From positions 2,328,001 to 2,392,000 of the forward strand of contig OW028585.1 in the NCBI GenBank assembly GCA_932294295.1: a DNA stretch of 64,000 bases, read 5' to 3'. Position 1 is the first letter of the stretch. Every line of letters starts with the position of its first letter. Origin of the DNA: Alitta virens. Its lineage: Eukaryota; Annelida; Polychaeta; Phyllodocida; Nereididae. The notes under the pieces were generated by a model, which was not told where the DNA came from, searched no databases, and saw only the letters and a list, made by a program, of their open reading frames with translations. Positions 1-12,411 of this stretch are shown one piece after another. Made by a program: the position numbers and the translations under genes.

Positions 1-1777
1 GTTTGCAATAATATGTAGATAGGTTTTATCAGTTCCTACAAGCTTGTCCTTGGTTGCAGGAGCTTGTAGTAGTTCTTAAGAGCTTGTAAGTGTGCCAATT
101 GTTCTGCAACATCACATGGAATTAAATTGTAATTCATTTTTTCAAAGGAAGTTTGTGACAAAATGTGACACTGTAAAAGAAATTGATTAGTGTTGATTAG
201 ATTAATAAACACATTTCCAGATTAATATTTTGATGTAGTATCATTTTCAAGCTTTCATAAAGTAATGGAAATAGTATCATGTTCATAATAATTGCATTGT
301 ATGTGGAAATTGTTTTTAAATGAACCACATATGTTACCTTAATTTTTATGGTTACATATTTTTTTTGCAAAAACTCAGTTCTGAACCATGTGTCAATTAA
401 TTATGGAATTTAATCAAAAGATTCATAAAACATATATTATTCATTTAATTTTCAAAACATTTTGTACGTAATGTGAGGAGACCCAACTAAGAAGGTATTC
501 CTTCGCTACCGTGAGGTCACCTACAGGGATTAAAGATTCATAAAATATATTCTATACTATTTCAAATTAATAAAACAAAATTATAAACAGTGTTCTTCAT
601 CAATGATGACATATACAAAAGGTATGTTATGAATATAATGACCGTAATAACCTTGAACAAATATAACAATTGGGAATATCACAATGTTCATTATATGTTG
701 CAATTATACTAAATTTAATATACCTCTTAAAACTGTCTTGACTATGTGTATGTAGTTTTTCCTTATAGTTGACAGACGTGTTGTTTAAATTATTTATGTA
801 CCTATATTTAATACTTTGCTTGGCAAATTCATGATTAACTAATGGCAATCTAAATCTATGTACTTGTCTTGTTTCATAATTATGATGCTCAGTTAGTGAT
901 AATGGCGGTAGATCAATAAAATATTTCGGGAGAATGAGATTTATATGTTTATAACATAATTCAAGGTCATGCAGTGTAAAAATGTCATGGAATTTAAGTA
1001 ATTTCAGAGACTTAAAAAGTCCATTTGTGTGACTATTGTAATTACTATTTGTAAGAATCCTCACAGTTTTCTTTTGTAAACCAAACACACGTGGACACTT
1101 CCAACCCAACATGAGAGAACATTATAGGTCAAACGTGATAGAATCAAAGAATTATACATGTGAAGTAGAGTATAAACAGGCACCGTATTTTTCAAACAAT
1201 TCATAACACCTATAGTTTTAGAAAACTTTTTAGTTATTATATCACAATGGGATCTCTAACTTAAGTTTTTATCTACAATGATACCTAAAAAGTTAAATTC
1301 CTCAACAAATTCTATGGTGCTATTTTCTATCTGTAAATGGGGATAATAAACTCTTCGTTGTGGGGTTTGGAAGATCATGGCCTTGGTTTTTGTTTTACTA
1401 ATGGACAGCTGGAAACTTGTTAGAACTCAACCAGTTCTTTAACCTGACCAACTGATCATTTATATTTATCTCAATTGTTCTATCAGGACTGTGAAAAGTA
1501 TTTAGTGATGCAACTAGAGTTGTATCATCAGAATAAACAATTGGATGAAAGGCTGAGGTCGCATTTACCAAATCATTTGTATGGATAATGAAAAAGCAGG
1601 GGCCTAGTATGGATCCCTGAGGGACACCAACCTTAATAGGTAACTTTGCAGACAATACAACTATGTAATATATAGACTGATATTATTATATCAGTCCATA
1701 TATGCAGACTTGCGGCAAAAGTAATGATACATTCAACTGGTTTTGAGCAACAGGTAGGATATTTCTTCATTAATGCA
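1..1777. repeat. Left arm of 1.78-kb inverted repeat
   Basis: This segment is the near-exact reverse complement of 7622-9397; coordinates of paired bases sum to about 9398-9399 throughout. It contains the 3' end of a non-LTR reverse transcriptase on the minus strand and flanking AT-rich sequence. Because it starts at base 1 of the window, the arm may extend further left. Differences between arms are few single bases, for example a Tyr/Phe difference in the RT C-terminal fragment. Confidence 0.95.
627..1700 (-). pseudogene. Non-LTR retrotransposon RT, 3' fragment (minus strand)
   Basis: The minus strand encodes, in pieces, the C-terminal half of a CR1/Jockey-group reverse transcriptase. 1655-1398 gives a palm fragment with the conserved [10 protein letters not shown] motif and a catalytic-type YSDDTT box (family knowledge: Y/F-x-D-D). 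1112-627 gives the thumb/C-terminal region ending in an NCYIC motif, common at the end of such proteins. Stops and frame changes lie between them, for example at about 1260. No endonuclease or RT finger region is present, so this is a dead 3' fragment. The same sequence reads forward at 7744-8772. Confidence 0.85.
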
Positions 1778-3440
1778 CTTAGCAAGAGACCCGGGGTCTG
1801 TGTCTTTGTACGCTATTCATGATGTGTTTGTGACAAAGAGTGGCAAGATAGCTACAATATTCTGTGATAATGGGTCAAATACTACATACATAACTCACAG
1901 TGCTGCAGACAAACTTTGTGCCAGAAAACTGGATAGGTACACACTTGGTGTAACTACTATGGGGAATATTGACACTGAGTATGACTCAAGGCTGTATGAA
2001 ATTTCAGTTCGCACAATGTCTGGTAAAATAGCTCCAATTATGGCTTTTGGTATGAATGAAATCACAGGTCCAGTGTCCAAGCTTGATGAAAATTGCTTAT
2101 CTGAATTGTTTCCAGAATATGATGTTTCACTGTTACAGCGAAAATTCAGAAAAGTTGATATTCTGTTAGGATGCGATTACTTTGGACTACACCCAAAGCA
2201 TGAGTTGTACAGCGCAGGGGATCATCTCAGTATCATGCAGGGAGAATTAGGTGTCTGCATACAAGGTCATCACTCTGATCTAAAAGAAAACACGAAATTC
2301 TCTTCCAACATGATCAAAACAATTCATGAGTACAGGATCAACACTGACTGCAATCATGTGCACTTGGACACACATCCTGAATTCTCCAATCCACACTTAT
2401 CAGGTATAAATAGTGACAACTCAGTTTCTGCTTGTACAATGTTTCGTAAAGTAGACATACTCAACTTTATCAATGGTGAAGAACTAGTAACTGAAACAAA
2501 CCCACGTTGTGGAAGCTGTAAATGTGCCAAATGTCCAATTGTTGGTCACTCTTATTCCTTTAAAGAGGAGCAAGAGTTAATCATGATCCAAGAAAACCTG
2601 AAGTATGATGAAGTTTGTAAGTGTTGGACAACTAGCTATCCCTGGTTAGTGGATCCTGAGACATTACCTGATAATTATTATGTTGCACTAGCTACCCTCA
2701 AGTCAACTGAGCATACTTTAGCCAAGGACCCTGAATGGGCTGAGAAATACAGAGCTCAAATTCAAGATATGTTGGATAGAAATGTTGCAAGAAAGCTGTC
2801 TAAAGATGAAAGACAGAACTGGAATGGTCCAAAGTACCACATAAGTCATCTGGCAGTGCAGAATTCAAATTCTAAATCTACACCAGTGTGTATTGTTTTT
2901 AATTCAAGTCAACTGTGTAAAGGTGTTTCACTGAACTCTGCACTCGCCAAGGGTCCCGATAATTACATCAACAATTTGATTGGTTTGTTACTGAGATGGC
3001 GAGAGGAGAAGGTAGCATTTGTTGGTGACATCAGAAAAATGTTCAACTCAGTGCACATGGAACTTCTGGAACAACATTGTCACAGGTTTTTGTGGAGGGA
3101 TTTGGATGTAACAAAGGAACCTGATTTCTATGTGATGACAAGAGTCAACATGGGAGATCGACCAGCACCAGCAATCATCAATGAAGCTCTGTACAAGACA
3201 GCTAGTCGATTTCAAGCTGATAGTCCTGCAGCTGCATATGTCCTGCGTAAGTCAAGCTATGTTGATGATTTGATTGACTCAGTTTCTGATATTTCCACTG
3301 CTTTAAAAGTCATTCGAAAGGTTTCAGTTTCATACAAAAATTTCAAAATTGGTGAAAAGGTTTTTGAATACACTGGTGTTAGGGATACAGTTGTGACTCG
3401 TAGTGTACAGCGTCTTGCTTTACTTGTACCAATTAATTAA
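1773..3440 (+). pseudogene. BEL/Pao-type pol fragment, internally deleted
   Basis: This is a 555-codon open frame. Residues about 1-145 match the retropepsin-like DUF1758 region of Pao elements: CDNGSNTTYI near residue 31 has the Asp and small-residue pattern of the active-site strand, and LLGCDYF comes later. Residues about 275-520 match the Pao reverse transcriptase, with a VGDIRKMF motif and a catalytic YVDD box near residue 500. The frame then jumps to a short tail (VVTRSVQRLALL) resembling the C-terminal end of BEL/Pao integrases. RT connection, RNase H and integrase core are missing, so an internal deletion in frame is likely. The apparent start codon lies at the junction with the inverted-repeat arm; gag and the protease N-terminus are absent. 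Confidence 0.85.
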
Positions 3441-3479
3441 AATGTTTAGAGCCTAATCACTGCAACTCTCATCCTCTCG

Positions 3480-4193
3480 ATGTGTTGGTATCTCCAACAT
3501 TTTGTCACTGGGTGTCATTTTAATTTGACAGCCAGTGTACTTTTTGTGTGTTTCACACAATTTTCAAAATCACAGTATTTCACACTGCATGGTTGAATGG
3601 TTTCCTGTTAGGCCATTCAAATCATTAAGCAGCCAGCACTTATAGAAGCAACATTTGCTTAGCTGTGATTTTCCCTGAGAATGTGTGTATCTACATAAAT
3701 GTAAGTCCTTTATTATATCTTTATTTATGAGTTGCAGTGATATGGCTCTTGTTTTAGCTTTATTCAAATTCATATTTATTAGCTTCGCAATTATGTATCA
3801 TTAGATTTTCAATGTAGTAATTACTGCATTTCATGTTTGTACAGCTCAAACTGAAATCTTGCTGTGACAGTTGAGAGAGCAGTACAGTATAATCTGCTAA
3901 TCTGGTATTTGGCATATCTCGGTAGAGATTGTGAGTTCTGTTTTTATATTATATTCTCATTTATTTAGTGCCATAATAGACATACATTATGGTTTCAGTA
4001 TATTGATTACTGAGCTATTTATTATAATTTGCATGACATTTATGTTATATATATGTATATATCATTGCTATTGCTATATTTGAATGTTCCTGTTTTAGGG
4101 AACCTAGGCTATATAGACTTATCTACGGAATAAAGTGATGAAACGTAGCTGAAGAGTCTGTCTTACTTGAGTACTATCTCCGTGTGAACCAAA
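3480..4193 (+). repeat. Possible 3' LTR of the BEL/Pao element
   Basis: Immediately after the pol tail the sequence is non-coding, begins near a TGTTGG motif, contains a TATA-rich stretch around 4040-4060 and an AATAAA signal near 4130, and ends near a CA around 4193. That order fits an LTR. No second copy is in the window, so the ends cannot be fixed. Confidence 0.35.
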
Positions 4194-4398
4194 ATACCAG
4201 TATAAATACCCACAAGGCCTTTTTGATTAAACTTTTTGTACCAAATGCTAATCTATAAAGCACCTTATATTAAAACATCTGACTGCTTTGGAGGCATTGC
4301 TAGCATCCAAATTATAAATTTTGATAGCATGATGTGAAATTGTATCACTTTCTGTGCATGACCATAGCAGGAATGACCATATTAGGCTGCCCTAGCTC
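4194..4398. other. Short AT-rich spacer
   Basis: Non-coding sequence between the putative LTR and the tandem array. No gene or recognisable repeat seen. Confidence 0.5.
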
Positions 4399-4692
4399 TG
4401 TTTGGGACAGTGAGCTCTATGACCATAATTTTAGCTTATTTTGGACCAGAAATCTTTGTTTACTACATTCAAAATGCATAAATTAATGTTTTAGATGCAA
4501 TGGAATTGGTAATCTACTTTAGAAAAACATGGTTCTTCCAGTTAATTCAGCAGTGGAAGATCTACATGCACTCAGAACAAGCAGCCTTCCAGTTCCAACA
4601 ATAATTAAAACAATCTATGTATGACCTGCAGCAGTGGCTGATGCATTGGCCTGCTATGATGGGCTGGGGAAACTAGGATATAAATCCACACA

Positions 4693-4953
4693 GTGTTGTC
4701 TGCAAAGTTACCTATTAAGGTTGGTGTCCATCAGGGACCCATACTAGGCCCCTGCTTTTTCATTATCCATACAAATAATTTGGTAAATGCGACCTCAGCC
4801 TTTCATCCAATTGTTTATTCTGATGATACAACTCTAGTTGCATCACTAAATACTTTTCACAGTCCTGATAGAACAATTGAGATAAATATAAATGATCAGT
4901 TGGTCAGGTTAAAGAACTGGTTGAGTTCTAACAAGTTTCCAGCTGTCCAATAG
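4693..4953 (+). pseudogene. RT palm fragment, array unit 1
   Basis: An 86-codon fragment with the RT motifs GVHQGPILGP (the usual GVPQGS is altered here) and YSDDTT. It lies in the shortened first array unit and ends at a stop after the KFPAVQ stretch. It is too short to be active. Confidence 0.8.
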
Positions 4954-5711
4954 TAAAACAAAAACCAAGGCCATGATCTTCCAAATTCCACAACGAAGAG
5001 TTTATTATCCCCATTTACAGATAGAAAATAGCACCATAGAATTTGTTGAGGAATTTAACTTTTTAGGTATCATTGTAGATAAAAACTTAAGTTAGAGATC
5101 CCATTGTTTGGGACAGTGAGCTCTATGACCATAATTTTAGCTTATTTTGGACCAGAAATCTTTGTTTACTACATTCAAAATGCATAAATTAATGTTTTAG
5201 ATGCAATGGAATTGGTAATCTACTTTAGAAAAACATGGTTCTTCCAGTTAATTCAGCAGTGGAAGATCTACATGCACTCAGAACAAGCAGCCTTCCAGTT
5301 CCAACAATAATTAAAACAATCTATGTATGACCTGCAGCAGTGGCTGATGCATTGGCCTGCTATGATGGGCTGGGGAAACTAGGATATAAATCCACACAGG
5401 GGTTGTTTCATTCCTTTTGTTTCTTTTCTTGTTATATAAAAGTCGGGCACAGTCCTCTTTTTCAAAGAAAGATTTGTTTATTAAAATGGGGATCAGTCCT
5501 AATAAAATATATATCCTTGTTTTTAACATGCTCTCTTTCTTTTATGGAATATTCAGTGATGATAGGCAATTAATTATCAAAGATGGACATGCATTAATGA
5601 AGAAATATCCTACCTGTTGCTCAAAACCAGTTGAATGTATCATTACTTTTGCCGCAAGTCTGCATATATGGACTGATATAATAATATCAGTCTATATATT
5701 ATATAGTTGTA

Positions 5712-5969
5712 TTGTCTGCAAAGTTACCTATTAAGGTTGGTGTCCCTCAGGGATCCATACTAGGCCCCTGCTTTTTCATTATCCATACAAATAATTTGGT
5801 AAATGCGACCTCAGCCTTTCATCCAATTGTTTATTCTGATGATACAACTCTAGTTGCATCACTAAATACTTTTCACAGTCCTGATAGAACAATTGAGATA
5901 AATATAAATGATCAGTTGGTCAGGTTAAAGAACTGGTTGAGTTCTAACAAGTTTCCAGCTGTCCAATAG
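5712..5969 (+). pseudogene. RT palm fragment, array unit 2
   Basis: An 85-codon fragment with [10 protein letters not shown] and YSDDTT. It is identical in protein to the copies in units 3 and 4 and not connected to any finger or endonuclease region. Confidence 0.8.
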
Positions 5970-6727
5970 TAAAACAAAAACCAAGGCCATGATCTTCCAA
6001 ATTCCACAACGAAGAGTTTATTATCCCCATTTACAGATAGAAAATAGCACCATAGAATTTGTTGAGGAATTTAACTTTTTAGGTATCATTGTAGATAAAA
6101 ACTTAAGTTAGAGATCCCATTGTTTGGGACAGTGAGCTCTATGACCATAATTTTAGCTTATTTTGGACCAGAAATCTTTGTTTACTACATTCAAAATGCA
6201 TAAATTAATGTTTTAGATGCAATGGAATTGGTAATCTACTTTAGAAAAACATGGTTCTTCCAGTTAATTCAGCAGTGGAAGATCTACATGCACTCAGAAC
6301 AAGCAGCCTTCCAGTTCCAACAATAATTAAAACAATCTATGTATGACCTGCAGCAGTGGCTGATGCATTGGCCTGCTATGATGGGCTGGGGAAACTAGGA
6401 TATAAATCCACACAGGGGTTGTTTCATTCCTTTTGTTTCTTTTCTTGTTATATAAAAGTCGGGCACAGTCCTCTTTTTCAAAGAAAGATTTGTTTATTAA
6501 AATGGGGATCAGTCCTAATAAAATATATATCCTTGTTTTTAACATGCTCTCTTTCTTTTATGGAATATTCAGTGATGATAGGCAATTAATTATCAAAGAT
6601 GGACATGCATTAATGAAGAAATATCCTACCTGTTGCTCAAAACCAGTTGAATGTATCATTACTTTTGCCGCAAGTCTGCATATATGGACTGATATAATAA
6701 TATCAGTCTATATATTATATAGTTGTA

Positions 6728-6985
6728 TTGTCTGCAAAGTTACCTATTAAGGTTGGTGTCCCTCAGGGATCCATACTAGGCCCCTGCTTTTTCATTATCC
6801 ATACAAATAATTTGGTAAATGCGACCTCAGCCTTTCATCCAATTGTTTATTCTGATGATACAACTCTAGTTGCATCACTAAATACTTTTCACAGTCCTGA
6901 TAGAACAATTGAGATAAATATAAATGATCAGTTGGTCAGGTTAAAGAACTGGTTGAGTTCTAACAAGTTTCCAGCTGTCCAATAG
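6728..6985 (+). pseudogene. RT palm fragment, array unit 3
   Basis: Same 85-codon RT palm fragment as in unit 2, displaced by exactly 1,016 bp. A one- or two-base deletion near 7098 distinguishes this unit downstream. Confidence 0.8.
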
Positions 6986-7621
6986 TAAAACAAAAACCAA
7001 GGCCATGATCTTCCAAATTCCACAACGAAGAGTTTATTATCCCCATTTACAGATAGAAAATAGCACCATAGAATTTGTTGAGGAATTTAACTTTTAAGGT
7101 ATCATTGTAGATAAAAACTTAAGTTAGAGATCCCATTGTTTGGGACAGTGAGCTCTATGACCATAATTTTAGCTTATTTTGGACCAGAAATCTTTGTTTA
7201 CTACATTCAAAATGCATAAATTAATGTTTTAGATGCAATGGAATTGGTAATCTACTATAGAAAAACATGGTTCTTCCAGTTAATTCAGCAGTGGAAGATC
7301 TACATGCACTCAGAACAAGCAGCCTTCCAGTTCCAACAATAATTAAAACAATCTATGTATGACCTGCAGCAGTGGCTGATGCATTGGCCTGCTATGATGG
7401 GCTGGGGAAACTAGGATATAAATCCACACAGGGGTTGTTTCATTCCTTTTGTTTCTTTTCTTGTTATATAAAAGTCGGGCACTGTCCTCTTTTTCAAAGA
7501 AAGATTTGTTTATTAAAATGGGGATCAGTCCTAATAAAATATATATCCTTGTTTTTAACATGCTCTCTTTCTTTTATGGAATATTCAGTGATGATAGGCA
7601 ATTAATTATCAAAGATGGACA

Positions 7622-9397
7622 TGCATTAATGAAGAAATATCCTACCTGTTGCTCAAAACCAGTTGAATGTATCATTACTTTTGCCGCAAGTCTGCATATA
7701 TGGACTGATATAATAATATCAGTCTATATATTATATAGTTGTATTGTCTGCAAAGTTACCTATTAAGGTTGGTGTCCCTCAGGGATCCATACTAGGCCCC
7801 TGCTTTTTCATTATCCATACAAATAATTTGGTAAATGCGACCTCAGCCTTTCATCCAATTGTTTATTCTGATGATACAACTCTAGTTGCATCACTAAATA
7901 CTTTTCACAGTCCTGATAGAACAATTGAGATAAATATAAATGATCAGTTGGTCAGGTTAAAGAACTGGTTGAGTTCTAACAAGTTTCCAGCTGTCCAATA
8001 GTAAAACAAAAACCAAGGCCATGATCTTCCAAATTCCACAACGAAGAGTTTATTATCCCCATTTACAGATAGAAAATAGCACCATAGAATTTGTTGAGGA
8101 ATTTAACTTTTTAGGTATCATTGTAAATAAAAACTTAAGTTAGAGATCCCATTGTGATATAATAACTAAAAAGTTTTCTAAAGCAATAGTTGTTATGAAT
8201 TGTTTGAAAAATACGGTGCCTGTTTATACTCTACTTCACATGTATAATTCTTTGATTCTATCACGTTTGACCTATAATGTTCTCTCATGTTGGGTTGGAA
8301 GTGTCCACGTGTGTTTGGTTTACAAAAGAAAACTGTGAGGATTCTTACAAATAGTAATTACAATAGTCACACAAATGGACTTTTTAAGTCTCTGAAATTA
8401 CTTAAATTCCATGACATTTTTACACTGCATGACCTTGAATTATGTTATAAACATATAAATCTCATTCTCCCGAAATTTTTTATTGATCTACCACCATTAT
8501 CACTAACTGAGCATCATAATTATGAAACAAGACAAGTACATAGATTTAGATTGCCATTAGTTAATCATGAATTTGCCAAGCAAAGTATTAAATATAGGTA
8601 CATAAATAATTTAAACAACACGTCTGTCAACTATAAGGAAAAACTACATACACATAGTCAAGACAGTTTTAAGAGGTATATTAAATTTAGTATAATTGCA
8701 ACATATAATGAACATTATGATATTCCCAATTGTTATATTTGTTCAAGGTTATTACGGTCATTATATTCATAACATACCTTTTGTATATGTCATCATTGAT
8801 GAAGAACACTGTTTATATTTTTGTTTTATTAATTTGAAATAGCATAGAATATATTTTATGAATCTTTAATCCCTGTAGGTGACCTCACGGTAGCGAAGGA
8901 ATACCTTCTTAGTTGGGTCTCCTCACATTACGTACAAAATGTTTTGAAAATTAAATGAATAATATATGTTTTATGAATCTTTTGATTAAATTCCATAATT
9001 AATTGACACATGGTTCAGAACTGAGTTTTTGCAAAAAAATATGTAACCATAAAAATTAAGATAACATATGTGGTTCATTTAAAAACAATTTCCACATACA
9101 ATGCAATTATTATGAACATGATACTATTTCCATTACTTTATGAAAGCTTGAAAATGATACTACATCAAAATATTAATCTGGAAATGTGTTTATTAATCTA
9201 ATCAACACTAATCAATTTCTTTTACAGTGTCACATTTTGTCACAAACTTCCTTTGAAAAAATGAATTACAATTTAATTCCATGTGATGTTGCAGAACAAT
9301 TGGCACACTTACAAGCTCTTAAGAACTACTACAAGCTCCTGCAACCAAGGACAAGCTTGTAGGAACTGATAAAACCTATCTACATATTATTGCAAAC
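7622..9397. repeat. Right arm of 1.78-kb inverted repeat
   Basis: Reverse complement of 1-1777. The arm begins inside the last array unit and ends at TATTGCAAAC (9388-9397), which pairs with the first bases of the window. Sequence after 9397 has no partner within the window. Confidence 0.95.
7744..8772 (+). pseudogene. Non-LTR RT 3' fragment (forward copy)
   Basis: This is the last array unit plus the original continuation of the element. 7744-8001 holds the palm fragment ([16 protein letters not shown]). After a stop and frame changes, 8287-8772 encodes 161 residues of the thumb/C-terminal domain beginning near VFGLQKKTVRIL, which matches the conserved 'LQKKAIR' region of CR1/Jockey-group RTs, and ending in an NCYIC cysteine motif. 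The inverted copy is at 627-1700. Confidence 0.85.
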
Positions 9398-9846
9398 TAT
9401 TAAAAACAAACCTTCGATGTTTCACAACCTGTTTCAGTTCATAGAAAAAAGTTGTTGTAGCCTTCCAGGAACTGTGAAGAACTGGAGAGAAGTGTGGCGA
9501 ACTGTGGCAATTAAAAACAAACTTTTACCAAGTCTTATGAACTCACCAAATTTTTGCCAGTTCTTCTTTTCAAAGAGAGCTTTGCTTGTTAAAATAGGGA
9601 TCAGTCAGTATGAAATTTATATTCATGATTTTATAACCTGCTATATTCCATTGATGGAATATTCAATAATAATCAAAAGACAGACAAATATTAACAAAGA
9701 CATGTCTTACCTGTTGCTTGAAACCAGTTGAATGGCATTACATTTGCCACAAGTATGCATTTATGAACTGACATGATAATGTCATCACTTCAACATTGAT
9801 CATTAACAATTAAAGAAAGACTAAAAATTAATGAATTATTGAGCTC
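9398..9846. other. Non-coding, with a diverged copy of part of the array unit
   Basis: About 9555-9790 aligns by eye with 5440-5700 of the array unit (shared blocks around TTAAAAT.GGGATCAGTC, TATGGAATATTCA, TACCTGTTGCT.AAACCAGTTGAATG). It is clearly diverged, so the unit's non-RT part is itself an older repeat. No gene seen. Confidence 0.6.
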
Positions 9847-12400
9847 ATGGTTTCATTCAGTTTTATACCAAAGATCACACTGCCCACTAGGTTCTCCAGA
9901 AATAGTGCAACTCTAATAGATAATGTGTTCTCTAAAATCTCACAAAATTTCTCCGAAACATATAGTGGCATTTTAACAAATGGCCTTTTAACAAATAATA
10001 TTTCTGACCATCAGGCATATTTTATATGTTTTGATAACCTTGCAAGAACTAACATAACCCCAAAATTTATTAAAAAGCCCAAATTCAATGAAAATACCTT
10101 AAGGAGCTTTAAAGCTGAAATAATTTCATTTGATCTAAATAGTAAACTGAATGTTGGGCCCGCCAGTAACCCTGATGAAAACTAAAACATCCTAGATAAA
10201 ATAGTAAAGAATTAAAAGATAAACACTTTCCAGTCAAAACTGTCAAATTTAATAGATACAGGCACAAAAAGAATAAATGGAGCACAAGAGGCATACTGAA
10301 ACTCAGTAAAATTTTGTGATCAACTCTATGCCAGACTAAAAAAAAAACCTTTGCATTCCCCTCTTAAGGAAACCCTCAGAATTAACTTATCAACCTATAA
10401 TACAATTCTTAAGACAAACATACCATTAGCCAAACTTTAATATTATAATCAAACTTTTGAAAAATATTAAAAAGATATAAAAACACTTGGATCACAATCA
10501 AAGAATAAATAAGTCGAACAGATGATAAAAAAAATGCTGTCTAATATTTTTTAGGTAAATGGTAATATTATTTCTGATCCCCAACAAATACCCAATAACT
10601 TCAATCAATACTTTGAAAATTTGACCCGAAAAAGTAATGATTACAGAAATTATCTAGCAAATGCAATACCACAAAGACTTAAGGCAAGAAGTATCTGAGG
10701 AGTTTGTTCTCACTGTTATAAATAAGCTTCCAGCAAAAACAAGTTGCAGAATAAATAGATGGATTATCCATGCATTTCGTTAAGGAAATTAAAGATATCA
10801 TAGCAGGCCCATTAACTACCATAATTAATCAGTGTCTAAATACAGGTATGTTCCCGAATAAACTAAAAATAGCTAGGATTGTTCCAGTACATAAAAAAGA
10901 TGATAGTTCAGTTATAGATAATTACAGGCCTATATCTGTGTTGCCAGCTCTTTCTAAAATATTTGAAAAAATAATGCACATGCAACTAAACAGTTATTTC
11001 ATATCCTTAAATCTGATTTATCCCAGCCAATATGGATTTAGAGAAAACCAAACTACAGAATATGCAGCCATAGAAAATATTCACCAAGTAACTGAATGCC
11101 TAGAAGATAAAATAAAATCCCTTGGAAATATTTCTGGATCCGTCAAAGGCATTTGATACATTAGACCGTACAATATTATTACAAAAATTTCTCCATTATG
11201 GAATAACTGGTAATGGCTATAAACTTTGTGAGTCCTATCTGGCAAATAGAAAACAATATGTGGAGTTTACAACTCTGAGTTACTAACTATCAAGACAGGT
11301 GTGCCACAAGGTTCTATACTAGGACCTCTTCTTTTTCTTATCTATGTGAATGACTTAAACAGATCCACAAATAATATGTTCAAATTCATCATGTAGGCAG
11401 ATGACACAACACTATTAGCAACTACCTCTACAATGAAACAAGACATTTTATACAACCGGTCGATTCATTGGAATAATGAGCTCATGAATATCAGAAGTTT
11501 GTTAAAGGTAAATAAGCTGTCTCTGAATGTCTAAAAAACTAAATATATGATCTTTCACAGCAAAGATAAATACATTCCAGATATACAGTTATATATAGAT
11601 GGTGATAGACTAGAAAGAGTGGGAAGTTTTGATTTCCTGGGTATTACAATAGATGAAAGTCTAACATGGAATGATCATATAAACTGTTTCTTCCAACTGA
11701 AACATTACTTGTAATATACAACTCTCTTATCTTATCACATTTACTTTATGGTGTTTACTTTGAGGATTAAAATCAAATAGGTTAATGAAACTGCATAAAA
11801 GAGCGATAAGAATAAATAATTCCTATGAAAATTGGCTCTTCAAACAACTTAATATATTTAAAATTGGATGATATCTTGCACTTACAGGATTGGGAAATTT
11901 TATCACAGATTAACTTACCAAAATCTACCACACTACTTTCAGCAGTTTAATATTCCCAGGCAGTTAGAAATATATTCCTATCCAACAGAAGACAGACATT
12001 CATTAGTAATCCCCTGGCTCAGGTACCAACTGTCAGAAAGCTCAATCAAAATTAGATTACCACAACTAATTAATCAAGCACCAATAATAATCATAGATAA
12101 AATGAGCACATATAGTCTTCATGGTTTATAATTCAATCTAAAAAGGGCATATATCAATGCCTATAAAACTGACTGCACTAATCCAAACTGTTATGTATGC
12201 AAACTGTTATGTAACCCATCAGCGAACATGCTTTAAATGAATTAATGCAAATCTAGATAACAATTGGGTGCTGACCTGCTTGTAGATATTGCAATCCTTT
12301 CCATGATGTTACTTCCATATGTGGCCAATACTCATATATGTCATAACACAAAATGGCTCATAGGTGGCTGCACGTCAGCGGCTTTTGGCCTTAGTGCATG
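9847..12400 (+). pseudogene. Decayed CR1/Jockey-group non-LTR retrotransposon
   Basis: 9847-10185 encodes the end of an AP-type endonuclease (ATLIDNVF, then ISDHQAYF, the conserved SDH motif). 10770-11156 encodes RT finger/palm motifs (IARIVPVHKKDD, NYRPISVLPALSK, SQYGFRENQ). After a frameshift come DPSKAFDT and [14 protein letters not shown], and the catalytic box reads as ADDTT just after an in-frame TAG near 11395. 11530-12131 holds the C-terminal region. Many stops and frameshifts make it non-functional. Its 3' UTR (12264-12400) matches the 3' ends of the copies at 18785-19815 and 37160-38190 and is cut off at 12406 by the next element. Confidence 0.88.
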
Positions 12401-12411
12401 TCTCCGAATGC

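Larger units (their letters stand above)
4399..8155 (+). repeat. Tandem array, 1,016-bp unit, about 3.7 copies
   Basis: Units begin at about 4399, 5107, 6123 and 7139 with TGTTTGGGACAGTGAGCTCT. Units 2-4 have a period of exactly 1,016 bp and look over 99% identical. The first unit lacks about 310 bp, joining the end of ...AATCCACACAG directly to TGTTGTCTGCAAAG. Each unit carries a non-coding part followed by a non-LTR RT palm fragment; the last unit runs on into the natural continuation of the RT at 8155. The array probably arose by unequal exchange or replication slippage at an RT locus into which foreign sequence had been joined. Confidence 0.93.
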
